Notes: a model not told the origin generated them from the sequence alone. Positions 1 to 6,720 are shown, numbered from the stretch's first letter. The stretch is 11,489 nt of DNA from an uncultured Lachnospiraceae bacterium (GCA_949346185.1 CASGVX010000038.1:1-11489), one strand, 5' to 3'. Numbers and translations: made by a program.

Positions 1-1
1 T

Positions 2-361
2 GCCAAGTCCTCCGAGGAGATTTTCTATCAGGATTTCAAGAAGTTTGAAGTGGGGGGCACCACCTTCGGCGTGGGACAGATTAACTCCATGGATGCGGGA
101 GAACTGGAGGCAATCAAGGACCGTCTGAACCCATATTTGAAGAAGGCGATGGAGGATCATGGAATCTCCATGATTTACTTTATGCTGACAGATATTATGC
201 GGGGAAGCACGGAACTCCTATATGCGGGGGAGGATGCCAAAGAGATGGTGGTGGAGGCATTCCATCTGCCCAAGGATGCGGAGAAAATCCTGCTGGATGG
301 CGTAGTTTCCCGGAAAAAACAGTTGATTCCACCTATGATGATGACTTTGCAGGAGAAATAA
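2..361 (+). CDS. ppaC: Family II manganese-dependent inorganic pyrophosphatase, C-terminal fragment (5' end outside window)
   Basis: The reading frame is open from base 2 and encodes 119 residues ending in TAA. It is the DHHA2 domain of a DHH-family inorganic pyrophosphatase, a cytoplasmic enzyme that hydrolyses pyrophosphate to two phosphates. Two signatures support this: the segment DFKKFEVGGTTFGVGQIN near the fragment start, and SRKKQLIPPM close to the C-terminus. In the family the Arg-Lys-Lys stretch contacts the phosphates of the substrate. The catalytic DHH domain, and any CBS/DRTGG regulatory insert, would lie upstream of the window, so the subtype cannot be told. A GTG at base 50 lies mid-domain and is not a credible start. 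No intrinsic terminator is evident directly after the stop. Confidence 0.88.
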   Translation, partial: AKSSEEIFYQDFKKFEVGGTTFGVGQINSMDAGELEAIKDRLNPYLKKAMEDHGISMIYFMLTDIMRGSTELLYAGEDAKEMVVEAFHLPKDAEKILLDGVVSRKKQLIPPMMMTLQEK

Positions 362-683
362 ACAGTTTGTTTAGATCCCATACACAAGGAACCTTAGAAA
401 AAGTACCGTATTTGGTATAGTGACATCACTGAAGAGATATAATATAGAATAAATATACGAATGATAACATCTTATTTGAGAGGCAAGTGCTGCCAGTGCG
501 CTGGAAAGGGAGGAGCATTGGCAAGAGGGCATTTCTAATGGATTAGCGATAGCAATTATTTTATGAATCGTGGCTTGTAAGAGTGATTCGAATGAGATCT
601 TTAATGAAGGTGCATTTAGAAAATGATAGCAGTTAGTTGATGTTACTTAGATGATAGTTCAGAGAATAGGGATACAGTGTGTG

Positions 684-713
684 CCGGCATGGTGCTTTCT
701 CGCGCCATGCCGG
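684..713. repeat. 12-bp stem-loop without a T-tract
   Basis: Bases 684-695 (CCGGCATGGTGC) pair with 702-713 (GCGCCATGCCGG), leaving a 6-base loop TTTCTC. All pairs are Watson-Crick except one T-G wobble. The stem is GC-rich and would be very stable. Neither strand shows a T-run after it (GAAAAGG follows on the plus strand), so it is not a standard intrinsic terminator. It could be a transcript 3'-end processing site, part of an RNA structure, or a short dispersed palindromic repeat. Confidence 0.75.
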
Positions 714-786
714 GAAAAGGGGATGTGAAGAAGCAGGTCGAAGCAGAGAGAGATTTTTTAGAGGATGACAGCATCATCCGAAATAA

Positions 787-889
787 GTATTTTTGTTCCG
801 AATTTTGTTTTAGAGTGAATGTTCCCCTTGCCGTATTTTTGTTCTAAAATGTTCATTGTCAAAGTATAATTTATTAAACAAAAATACGG
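787..889. repeat. 13-bp inverted repeat around the SSB promoter region, with an extra direct copy
   Basis: Bases 831-843 (CCGTATTTTTGTT) and 877-889 (AACAAAAATACGG) are a perfect 13-bp inverted repeat separated by 33 bp. A further direct copy of the core GTATTTTTGTTC lies at 787-798, matching 833-844 exactly. The two arms flank a perfect TATAAT (865-870), so the left arm covers the expected -35 area and the right arm covers the likely transcription start. This arrangement suits an operator for a dimeric repressor; alternatively the repeat could fold in single-stranded DNA or RNA. Confidence 0.7.
842..870 (+). promoter_or_regulatory. Candidate promoter of the SSB-like gene
   Basis: A perfect -10 hexamer TATAAT is at 865-870. 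At a 17-bp spacing the -35 position (842-847, TTCTAA) matches consensus poorly, at three of six bases, so the promoter may be weak or need an activator. The start of transcription would fall near 877, giving a leader of about 70 nt before the ATG at 950. The hexamer sits between the arms of the 13-bp inverted repeat. Confidence 0.45.
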
Positions 890-949
890 AGAGAGCAGAC
901 AGCAGAGAATATTGTCAATAAGGCTCTTATCGAAAAAGGGAGGAAACAT

Positions 950-1585
950 ATGTTGGATAAAGTATTTACAAACAACCAGGTTACTATTGCGGGGGAGGTC
1001 GTGAGCGAATTCGTATTCAGCCATGAGGTCTATGGAGAGCATTTCTTTATGGTGAACATAGCGGTGTGCCGCCTGAGCAATTCCTTTGACGTGATTCCGG
1101 TAATGGTATCCGAGCGGCTGATGGATGTGAAGAACGATTATAGGGGATGCACCATGCAGGCTATTGGCCAGTTCCGGTCATACAATCGCCATGAGGAGAA
1201 CAAGAATCGTCTGGTGCTGTCAGTGTTTGCCAGAGAGGTGAGCTTTCTCGAGGGTGAGGAGGACGATCAGAATCCCAATCACATCTTTTTGGATGGATAT
1301 GTGTGCAAGCATCCCGTATATCGGAAAACGCCTTTGGGTAGGGAGATTGCCGACGTTCTCCTAGCGGTAAACAGGCCTTACGGAAAGTCGGACTATATTC
1401 CGTGCATCTGCTGGGGCAGGAATGCCAGATTTGCAGACCAGTTCCAGGTGGGTACCCATATTCAGCTGTGGGGGCGCATCCAGAGCCGGGAGTACCAGAA
1501 GAAGGTTGAGGATGACAAGTATGAGAAGCGGGTGGCTTATGAAGTTTCGGTGAGCAAGCTGGAATGTATCGAAACAGAGAAATAG
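950..1585 (+). CDS. Single-stranded DNA-binding protein with two OB-fold domains
   Basis: This 211-residue protein is probably a cytoplasmic single-stranded DNA-binding protein made of two tandem OB folds. The first spans about residues 7-103 (NQVTIAGEVV onward). A short acidic linker follows (EGEEDDQNPN, 101-110). The second OB fold, about 111-207, is the more typical SSB unit, with TPLGREIADVLLAVNRPYG followed by YIPCICWGRNA. A standard SSB has one OB fold and a flexible acidic tail ending in a DDDIPF-like tip; here the protein stops right after the second fold (ECIETEK) and has no such tip. The start ATG has a strong site (GGGAGG) 7-8 bases upstream. It is not next to rpsF or rpsR, so it is more likely a paralogue than the main ssb. 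It appears monocistronic and is followed by a good terminator. Confidence 0.82.
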   Translation: MLDKVFTNNQVTIAGEVVSEFVFSHEVYGEHFFMVNIAVCRLSNSFDVIPVMVSERLMDVKNDYRGCTMQAIGQFRSYNRHEENKNRLVLSVFAREVSFLEGEEDDQNPNHIFLDGYVCKHPVYRKTPLGREIADVLLAVNRPYGKSDYIPCICWGRNARFADQFQVGTHIQLWGRIQSREYQKKVEDDKYEKRVAYEVSVSKLECIETEK

Positions 1586-1614
1586 GGATGGATTTTTTAT
1601 AAGATATGTGATAG

Positions 1615-1663
1615 AATGGCTAGAGTTAGCATTGCGAGAGTTATGTGCTTCTAGCCATTTTTT
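1615..1663 (+). terminator. Intrinsic terminator after the SSB-like gene
   Basis: Bases 1615-1624 (AATGGCTAGA) pair perfectly with 1650-1659 (TCTAGCCATT). A run of six Ts (1658-1663) begins within the 3' arm. The 25-base loop is long but can partly fold internally. It lies 29 bp after the SSB stop codon. Confidence 0.82.
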
Positions 1664-1714
1664 CAACTTATTCATTGGGAAAAGCGGGATAGAGGCATTG
1701 CGGGAGGATTTGAG

Positions 1715-2209
1715 ATGGAACAGAGAGTTGTGCAGGTATTCTACGGCCAGGGAAAGGGAAAGACATCTGCGGCGGTAGGCCAGTGCATTCGGGCTGCCAG
1801 TCTGGGGCAGCGGGTCATTATCATTCAGTTTTTGAAGGGGAAGGATGCGGAAGAATTGAATTTCCTAGAAAGGCTGGAACCGGATATCAAGCTGTTTCGC
1901 TTTGAGAAGTCGGATGGCTTTTATAAGGAATTGTCTGCGGCGCAGCAGAAAGAAGAGAGGCAGAATATCCGCAATGGCTTTAATTTTGCCAAGAAGGTGA
2001 TTGACACCGGGGAGTGCGACGTGCTGGTGTTGGACGAGGTGCTGGGGCTGATTGACTTGGACATTGTCTCTGAGGAGGAGATACTCCAGCTGGTTTCCTT
2101 CAAGGAGGATTACAGCAGGCTGGTGCTCACCGGATGGGAGCTGCCGGGAGCCATTGCCCAGCAGGCAGATATTATCTCCCGGATTGATTTGGAGAAGGAT
2201 AGGGAATAG
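1715..2209 (+). CDS. cobO: Cob(I)yrinic acid a,c-diamide / cob(I)alamin adenosyltransferase, CobO/BtuR family (short form)
   Basis: This 164-residue P-loop protein belongs to the CobA/CobO/BtuR family, which transfers the adenosyl group of ATP to the cobalt of reduced corrinoids in the cytoplasm. It shows a Walker A motif at residues 11-18 (GQGKGKTS; the family form is usually GNGKGKTT), FLKGKDAEELNFLERL after the second strand, a Walker B motif at 102-108 (DVLVLDE) and LTGWELPGAIAQQADIIS at 138-155, equivalent to the family's LTGR...AD segment. It ends about where most members go on with a KHP...GI.A..GI(E/D)Y tail, so it is short at the C-terminus. The ATG has a GGGAGG site 7 bases upstream. 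There are no other corrinoid genes nearby; dapA follows 123 bp downstream on the same strand. Confidence 0.85.
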   Translation: MEQRVVQVFYGQGKGKTSAAVGQCIRAASLGQRVIIIQFLKGKDAEELNFLERLEPDIKLFRFEKSDGFYKELSAAQQKEERQNIRNGFNFAKKVIDTGECDVLVLDEVLGLIDLDIVSEEEILQLVSFKEDYSRLVLTGWELPGAIAQQADIISRIDLEKDRE

Positions 2210-2332
2210 TATCCCGGATAATAACCGATAATGGAAGTATGCATATAATGAAAGATAGGAGGCTGTATGCCGCTGGCCGCGGAGGGGGCGGCGGTTCATG
2301 TGGCTTCTAAGAAGATACAAGGAGGAGAGAAT

Positions 2333-3226
2333 ATGTCAATATTTACAGGGGCAGCAGTGGCACTCATTACGCCTATGACAGAGCAAGGCGAGATTGATTA
2401 TGGCGAGATGGAGCGCATTGTGAATGACCAGATTGCAGGCGGCACGGATGCCATCGTGGTGTGCGGCACTACGGGAGAGGCATCCACCATGACCCATGAG
2501 GAGCATATTGAGACGATTAAGGCTTGCGTGGGGATGGTGAAGAAGCGGGTTCCTGTGATTGCAGGGACTGGATCTAACTGCACGAAGACGGCAGCGTACC
2601 TGTCCAAGGAAGCGCAGACGGCAGGAGCCGATGGCATTCTGGTGGTTTCCCCTTACTATAATAAGGCGACGCAGAATGGCTTGAAGGCGCATTTTACGGA
2701 GATTGCGAAGCAGGTGGATATTCCCATGCTGCTGTACAATATTCAGGGGCGCACCGGCGTCAATATCCAGCCAAAAACGATTGTGGATTTGGTGAGGGAT
2801 GTGGACAATATCCTTGGCGTGAAGGAGGCCTCCGGGGATTTGTCGCAGGTGGCGACCATGCTTTCCATGGCTCAGGGGGACATTGACATATATTCCGGCA
2901 ATGATGACCAGATTGTGCCTATTGTGGCTCTGGGGGGCAAGGGCGTGATTTCCGTCCTCTCCCATGTGGCGCCCCGGGATACCCACGATATGGTGGAGAA
3001 GATGCTTTCAGGAGACATGGAGGGCAGCAGGGCATTGCAATTAAAATATATTCCTTTGATTCATGCTCTTTTCAGCGAGGTGAATCCCATTCCTGTCAAG
3101 GCGGCGATGAATATGATGGGATACCATGTGGGTTCCCTGAGGATGCCCCTCACAGAGATGGAGGATGCCAATAAGAAGGTGCTTCGCCAGGCTATGAGGG
3201 ATGCAGGAATTACGGTGGCAGATTAA
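2333..3226 (+). CDS. dapA: 4-hydroxy-tetrahydrodipicolinate synthase
   Basis: DapA condenses pyruvate with L-aspartate 4-semialdehyde, the first committed step of diaminopimelate and lysine synthesis, in the cytoplasm. The 297 residues match the family's usual length. Visible motifs of this class I aldolase (TIM barrel) are GTTGE at 45-49, SPYYNK at 106-111, the catalytic tyrosine Y135 in LLYNIQGRTG with R140 for substrate carboxylate binding, and the Schiff-base lysine K164 in GVKEASGD. The start at 2333 is preferred because AAGGAGGAG lies directly upstream and MSIFTGAAVALITPM is the normal N-terminus. An in-frame ATG at 2267 would add 22 residues unlike the family. The segment before R140 reads Q138-G139 where many homologues have Pro-Gly or Pro-Ser. 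Confidence 0.96.
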   Translation: MSIFTGAAVALITPMTEQGEIDYGEMERIVNDQIAGGTDAIVVCGTTGEASTMTHEEHIETIKACVGMVKKRVPVIAGTGSNCTKTAAYLSKEAQTAGADGILVVSPYYNKATQNGLKAHFTEIAKQVDIPMLLYNIQGRTGVNIQPKTIVDLVRDVDNILGVKEASGDLSQVATMLSMAQGDIDIYSGNDDQIVPIVALGGKGVISVLSHVAPRDTHDMVEKMLSGDMEGSRALQLKYIPLIHALFSEVNPIPVKAAMNMMGYHVGSLRMPLTEMEDANKKVLRQAMRDAGITVAD

Positions 3227-3230
3227 GGGG

Positions 3231-3261
3231 GAAAGGGCGCTAGAGACGGTAGTGCCCTTTC
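3231..3261 (+). terminator. Stem-loop after dapA, possible weak terminator
   Basis: Bases 3231-3241 (GAAAGGGCGCT) pair with 3251-3261 (AGTGCCCTTTC) through 11 pairs, one of them a G-T wobble, with a 9-base loop. The stem starts 4 bp after the dapA stop codon. The sequence after it (GTTGCTATTTC) is T-rich but broken, so termination may be partial and dapB may receive some read-through. Confidence 0.55.
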
Positions 3262-3342
3262 GTTGCTATTTCATTCGTTCAATAGTAATCGTGGGAATAG
3301 TAACGTTCTTTCATAAATTACAGAGATAGGAAGGTTTCGGAG

Positions 3343-4101
3343 ATGACAAAGATTATTTTGGTGGGATGCAATGGACGCATGGGCAAGATGATTGCGGAAA
3401 TCGTGGGAGAGGATGTGGATGCGGAGATTGTTGCCGGCATCGATCTGTTTGGCGATGCCGGGAGCGGATATCCGGTGTACAGGGAAATAGGACAGTGTGG
3501 CGATGCGGCGGACGTAATCATCGACTTTTCCTCTGCCGATGGGATAGAGGAAAGGATTGCCTATGCGGTGGACAGGCAGATTCCCTTGGTGGAGTGTTCT
3601 ACCGGGCTTTCTGATGAGCAGACGAAGAAACTTCTGGCAGCCGGGGAAAAGGTGGCGGTACTTCGGTCTGCCAACATGTCCGTGGGCGTGAATCTGCTGA
3701 TTAAGATGGTGAAAGAGGCAGCTAGAAAACTGGCAGAGGAGGGCTTTGACATTGAGATTGTGGAAAAGCACCACAATCAGAAGCTGGATGCGCCTTCCGG
3801 CACTGCTCTGGCTCTGGCGGATTCCATCAATGAGGAGATGGACAGCCGGTACGAGTATGTGTTTGACCGCTCTCAGGTGAGGCAGGCAAGAGGGAAAAAG
3901 GAACTTGGCATCTCCGCCGTGCGGGGAGGCACCATTGTGGGTGACCACGACGTGATTTTTGCGGGAAATGACGAGGTGGTGACCTTCTCCCACAGGGCAT
4001 ATTCCCGCAAAGTGTTTGCCAAGGGCTCTGTGGTGGCTGCAAAGTTTCTGCATGGAAAGGCTGCTGGTCTATATGACATGGCAGATGTATTATTGCAATG
4101 A
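3343..4101 (+). CDS. dapB: 4-hydroxy-tetrahydrodipicolinate reductase
   Basis: DapB reduces the DapA product (HTPA) to tetrahydrodipicolinate with NAD(P)H. The 252 residues are of normal length. The N-terminal Rossmann motif VGCNGRMGK is at 7-15. D34 at the end of the second strand (AGID) suggests NADH can be used. The catalytic signature EKHHNQKLDAPSGTA is at 141-155, with H143 as the likely proton donor and K147 as its partner. RGGTIVGDHDVIF at 194-206 is the other family hallmark. An AGGAAGG site lies about 8 bases before the ATG. dapA is the previous gene, 116 bp upstream across a hairpin, so the two may be one leaky operon or two units. The stop overlaps the next gene's start as ATGA. 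Confidence 0.96.
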   Translation: MTKIILVGCNGRMGKMIAEIVGEDVDAEIVAGIDLFGDAGSGYPVYREIGQCGDAADVIIDFSSADGIEERIAYAVDRQIPLVECSTGLSDEQTKKLLAAGEKVAVLRSANMSVGVNLLIKMVKEAARKLAEEGFDIEIVEKHHNQKLDAPSGTALALADSINEEMDSRYEYVFDRSQVRQARGKKELGISAVRGGTIVGDHDVIFAGNDEVVTFSHRAYSRKVFAKGSVVAAKFLHGKAAGLYDMADVLLQ

Positions 4102-4643
4102 AGTATGATATTGCAAATGTAATGGATATTGTGCTGGCGCTGCTGTTCCTTGTGGCCATATGCCGGGGATGGCGGATTGGCCTGGCGATGAAAGCGGGGC
4201 ATTTGGCAGCTCTGGTTGGCGCCGGCATTCTGGCGGGGGTGGTGGCCAATATGTTGAAAGCTACCGTTAGCAGCCAGTGGGTGGCGCCCTATCTGGAAAA
4301 GCGGGCAGGGGAGAAGATAGCCTCCCTGGACGGGCTGGATGAGGGAATCTCTCTGGTGGCAGAAAATATGGCATATTATCTACTGTTTGGCGTAATATTC
4401 GTGGTGGCACTCGCAGTGCTTCGCCACGTGGTGGGAGTGCTGAAACTGGTGGACTACATTCCGGTAGTGGGCACCCTGAATAAACTTGGGGGCGCAGTCA
4501 TTGGTTTTGTGGCGGAGTTTATTTTCTTTTTCATCTTGGGCAGGGTTTTATTTGGGCTGATCCCCATGGAATCTTGGGCGCAGATTGGGCTTACCAGAGA
4601 GATGATTGAGAAAAGCTATCTGCTTCAGGCCTTTGTACCGTAG
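4098..4643 (+). CDS. CvpA-family integral membrane protein
   Basis: This 181-residue protein is predicted to have four membrane helices (about residues 8-24, 30-52, 90-112 and 132-154). It matches the CvpA (colicin V production) family: an N-terminal DIVLALLFLVAICRGWRIG segment with the conserved RG..(R/K)G turn, and a third-to-fourth helix junction of VGTLNKLGGAVIGFV. The biochemical role of the family is not settled; E. coli CvpA is needed for colicin V production. Its ATG overlaps the dapB stop (ATGA), and no clear ribosome binding site is visible, so it is probably translationally coupled to dapB. The 80-residue family core is intact and the C-terminal extension (155-181) is not recognisable. 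Confidence 0.85.
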   Translation: MKYDIANVMDIVLALLFLVAICRGWRIGLAMKAGHLAALVGAGILAGVVANMLKATVSSQWVAPYLEKRAGEKIASLDGLDEGISLVAENMAYYLLFGVIFVVALAVLRHVVGVLKLVDYIPVVGTLNKLGGAVIGFVAEFIFFFILGRVLFGLIPMESWAQIGLTREMIEKSYLLQAFVP

Positions 4644-4666
4644 TGGGGGAATGAAAGGAAGATTTA

Positions 4667-5800
4667 TTGAACAAGGTCAATTACCAATTGTTGCTGGATC
4701 GGGAGATTGTATGCATCACGGGGGAGGGAAGGGTTCCTTCGCTGTTGATGCACAGTTGCTGTGCTCCCTGCAGCAGTTACTGTCTCAGTTATCTGGCAGA
4801 GTATTTTTCTATCACCATTTTTTACTATAATCCCAATATCACTTCCAAGGAGGAGTATGAGAAGAGGGTGGAGGAGCAGAGACGCCTGATTCGGGAACTC
4901 CCGGCGAAATATCCTATTTCTTTTGCGGAGGGGCGTTATCAGCCGGAAAAGTTTTATGAGATAGCTCGAGGGAAGGAGGGGCTTCCCGAGGGGGGAGAGC
5001 GGTGCTTTGCCTGTTATGAGCTGCGGCAGCGGGAAGCGGTGAACTATGCCAAAGAGCATGGGTATGACTATGTCACCACCACCCTATCTGTCAGTCCTCA
5101 TAAAAATGCGGATAAATTAAATGAAATCGGGCTTCGCTTGGGAGAGGAATATGGGATTCCCTATCTGCCTTCTGATTTTAAAAAGCGGGGCGGCTATGGG
5201 AAATCCATCGAATTGTCAAAAAAATATGGACTGTATCGTCAGAATTATTGTGGTTGCGAATATAGCAAAAGGCAGCGGGAAGAAGGCATGAGGTATAACA
5301 TGGAAGAAATCTGGGATGTATATGATGGCAATGGCGTGAAAACCGGGCGGACGATGGAGAGAGGCGTCCCTGTGGATGGGGATTACATGCTCTGCGTACA
5401 TGTGTATCTCTGTAATCCGGAGGGGCTGTTCTTGATGCAAAAGCGCTCGGAGAGCAAGCAGAGCCATCCGGGAGAATGGGACGTGACTGGGGGGGCGGTT
5501 CTCTCCGGGGAGAGCAGTGCTCAGGGAGCCATCCGGGAAACGAGGGAAGAGGTGGGAATTAGCCTTTCGGAAGAGAATCTCACATATATCGGGCGGGTGA
5601 AGAAGCGGAGAAGCTTTATTGACATTTTTCTGGCGAGAAGGAATTTTACTATAGAGGATTGCAGGCTGCAGCGGGAGGAAGTGCAGGAGGTGAAGTTGGT
5701 GCCCGGACAGGAGGTGCTTCGCATGGAGCAGGACAAGCGCAAGAGGGAGCGGGACTATGTGGAACTTTTGAGGAGGATGCTGGCGGTGAGCGGGAGTTAG
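4667..5800 (+). CDS. queH: Epoxyqueuosine reductase QueH fused to a C-terminal NUDIX hydrolase
   Basis: A 377-residue two-domain protein. Residues 1-205 are QueH, the non-cobalamin enzyme that reduces epoxyqueuosine to queuosine in tRNA anticodons. It shows HSCCAPC (C31, C32, C35), ERCFAC (C113, C116) and YCGC (C195, C197), the cysteines expected to hold its iron-sulfur cluster and metal site. Residues about 212-377 are a NUDIX hydrolase with a nearly canonical box: G276, E282, R290-E291, E294-E295, G297; T292 takes a usually hydrophobic position. It resembles Idi/YfcD-like NUDIX proteins. The start is TTG at 4667: an in-frame stop lies at 4652-4654, AAAGGAAG sits about 5 bases upstream, and NKVNYQ matches normal QueH N-termini. 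ATG codons at 5288 and 5300 mark the domain junction; the latter has GAGG 6 bases upstream, so a separate NUDIX product is possible. It follows the CvpA gene by 23 bp. Confidence 0.9.
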   Translation: MNKVNYQLLLDREIVCITGEGRVPSLLMHSCCAPCSSYCLSYLAEYFSITIFYYNPNITSKEEYEKRVEEQRRLIRELPAKYPISFAEGRYQPEKFYEIARGKEGLPEGGERCFACYELRQREAVNYAKEHGYDYVTTTLSVSPHKNADKLNEIGLRLGEEYGIPYLPSDFKKRGGYGKSIELSKKYGLYRQNYCGCEYSKRQREEGMRYNMEEIWDVYDGNGVKTGRTMERGVPVDGDYMLCVHVYLCNPEGLFLMQKRSESKQSHPGEWDVTGGAVLSGESSAQGAIRETREEVGISLSEENLTYIGRVKKRRSFIDIFLARRNFTIEDCRLQREEVQEVKLVPGQEVLRMEQDKRKRERDYVELLRRMLAVSGS

Positions 5801-5871
5801 AGATATCGCTGTAATTGGGATTTGTTTTGCGAAAGATTGATAAGAGGCATACAGATGGGCATTGGCTTGTG

Positions 5872-6720
5872 CTAGGAACGGCGTGGCCGCGAATGGCAAT
5901 ATCGGTTTATCATTCCCCCGAAAAATAGGATGTACATGCAGGCGTAGAGCCAAACCATCAGCAGGGCGATGGTGGTCATTGTCCCATAGAAGGAGGAGTA
6001 GTTGCTGAAGGAATCCACGTAATAGGAATAGAGATAGGAAAAGAGCAGCCAGCCAAGGGTGGCTAGGAGGGCGCCAGGGATGTGGTGCCGGATTTTCCAT
6101 TTGCAGTTTGGCAAGATGCGGTATAGCGTCAGGAATGCTAGGAAGAGGATTAGGAAGGCTATCAGCATGCGGAAATTGATGATATATTTGGTGATGGAGG
6201 CAATCAGCGGGAACTGTTGCTGGATATGGCTGTGAATCCAGTTTCCGAATACCAGCAAGGTTAGGGTTGCGATAATGAGCAGGGCGAAAACTGTGCTGTA
6301 AAGTGCGGAAAACAACCGCAGTATGATGAAATTGCGGGATTCCTGCTGGCGATATATGGCATTCAGCCCCTGTACCAGAGAGAGAAAGGCTTTGGAACTG
6401 AGCCAGATGGTGCTGACGATGGTGAGGGACAGGACATGCGCGCTGCTGGCTCCATAGATATCGTGAATCAGCACTTGGAAAAATTCATGAAAGGATTCCG
6501 GGATGAAGGCGAGCAGGGAGAGGATGAATATTTCCTCTGTCAGCGGCGTCAGGCGCAGGATGGCAAAAAGAAATAGAAGGAATGGGAAAAAGGACAGCAT
6601 GATGAAGAATGCGGTCTGCCCCGCGTGGGCAGACAGGGCGCATTCATTGATCCGCTGTCCGATTTTTTCTATCAGCTGCATGGCGGGATGGGAAAGGAAT
6701 TGCTCTATTCTTTTTTTCAT
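5872..6720 (-). CDS. YihY/virulence factor BrkB family membrane protein
   Basis: A 282-residue inner-membrane protein with about six hydrophobic helices (roughly residues 35-56, 95-118, 139-160, 184-204, 216-236 and 250-272). The C-terminal half carries the family hallmark: YRILPNCKWKIRHHIPGALL (200-219), then GWLLFSYLYSYYV, YSSFYGTM and LMVWLYACMYILFFGGMIN. The family was once misnamed ribonuclease BN; its function is unknown and no nuclease motif is visible. The ATG at 6720 has AGAGAGG about 7 bases upstream on the minus strand. It is convergent with the QueH-NUDIX gene across a 71-bp gap in which I see no clear terminator. An extended -10 promoter is visible at 6822-6850, so it is probably transcribed alone. 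Confidence 0.9.
   Translation of the reverse strand: MKKRIEQFLSHPAMQLIEKIGQRINECALSAHAGQTAFFIMLSFFPFLLFLFAILRLTPLTEEIFILSLLAFIPESFHEFFQVLIHDIYGASSAHVLSLTIVSTIWLSSKAFLSLVQGLNAIYRQQESRNFIILRLFSALYSTVFALLIIATLTLLVFGNWIHSHIQQQFPLIASITKYIINFRMLIAFLILFLAFLTLYRILPNCKWKIRHHIPGALLATLGWLLFSYLYSYYVDSFSNYSSFYGTMTTIALLMVWLYACMYILFFGGMINRYCHSRPRRS

Larger units (their letters stand above)
362..949. other. 588-bp intergenic region between pyrophosphatase and SSB-like gene
   Basis: No convincing gene is present. Small frames exist, for example a 25-codon frame at 461-538, but it has no ribosome binding site ahead of it. A perfect TATAAT occurs at 438-443 in AT-rich sequence, but no good -35 lies at the right distance. 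A strong Shine-Dalgarno-like run (AAAGGGAGGAG, about 504-514) leads into no sustained frame, which could mean decayed coding sequence. Structured elements are the hairpin at 684-713, a small 6-bp hairpin at 763-779 (GGATGA/TCATCC), and the inverted and direct repeats at 787-889. The minus-strand frame across 758-1042 runs antisense into the SSB gene and has no coding features. Confidence 0.6.

Noticed and set aside
461..538. 25-codon frame with several cysteines (MITSYLRGKCCQC...)
   Set aside because: No ribosome binding site precedes it, and the only nearby promoter-like sequence has no good -35.
2210..2332. Possible lysine riboswitch or T-box ahead of dapA, also considered for 3227-3342 ahead of dapB
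   Set aside because: Both gaps are about 120 bp, shorter than a full L box with its expression platform, and I see no L-box core or T-box sequence; only the hairpin at 3231-3261 is present.
2267..2332. Upstream ATG extending dapA by 22 residues
   Set aside because: The extra residues (MPLAAEGAAVHVASKK...) are unlike DapA N-termini, whereas the ATG at 2333 has a strong AAGGAGGAG site and a normal start.
3281..3303. Direct repeat AATAGTAA (3281-3288 and 3296-3303) upstream of dapB
   Set aside because: Only 8 bp in AT-rich sequence; too short to distinguish from chance.
3271..4053. Long minus-strand open frame of 260 codons opposite dapB
   Set aside because: It lies wholly antisense to a well-supported dapB and is rich in His, Arg and Leu as expected for an out-of-frame reading.
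4606..4830. Plus-strand 74-codon frame including an ATG at 4651 at the start of the QueH region
   Set aside because: It is out of frame with QueH, overlaps the CvpA and QueH genes, and has no protein-like features; the TTG at 4667 fits QueH.
5216..6100. Long minus-strand open frame of 294 codons across the end of the QueH-NUDIX gene and the YihY gene
   Set aside because: It overlaps two confident genes, has low-complexity His/Pro/Leu composition and no family motif.
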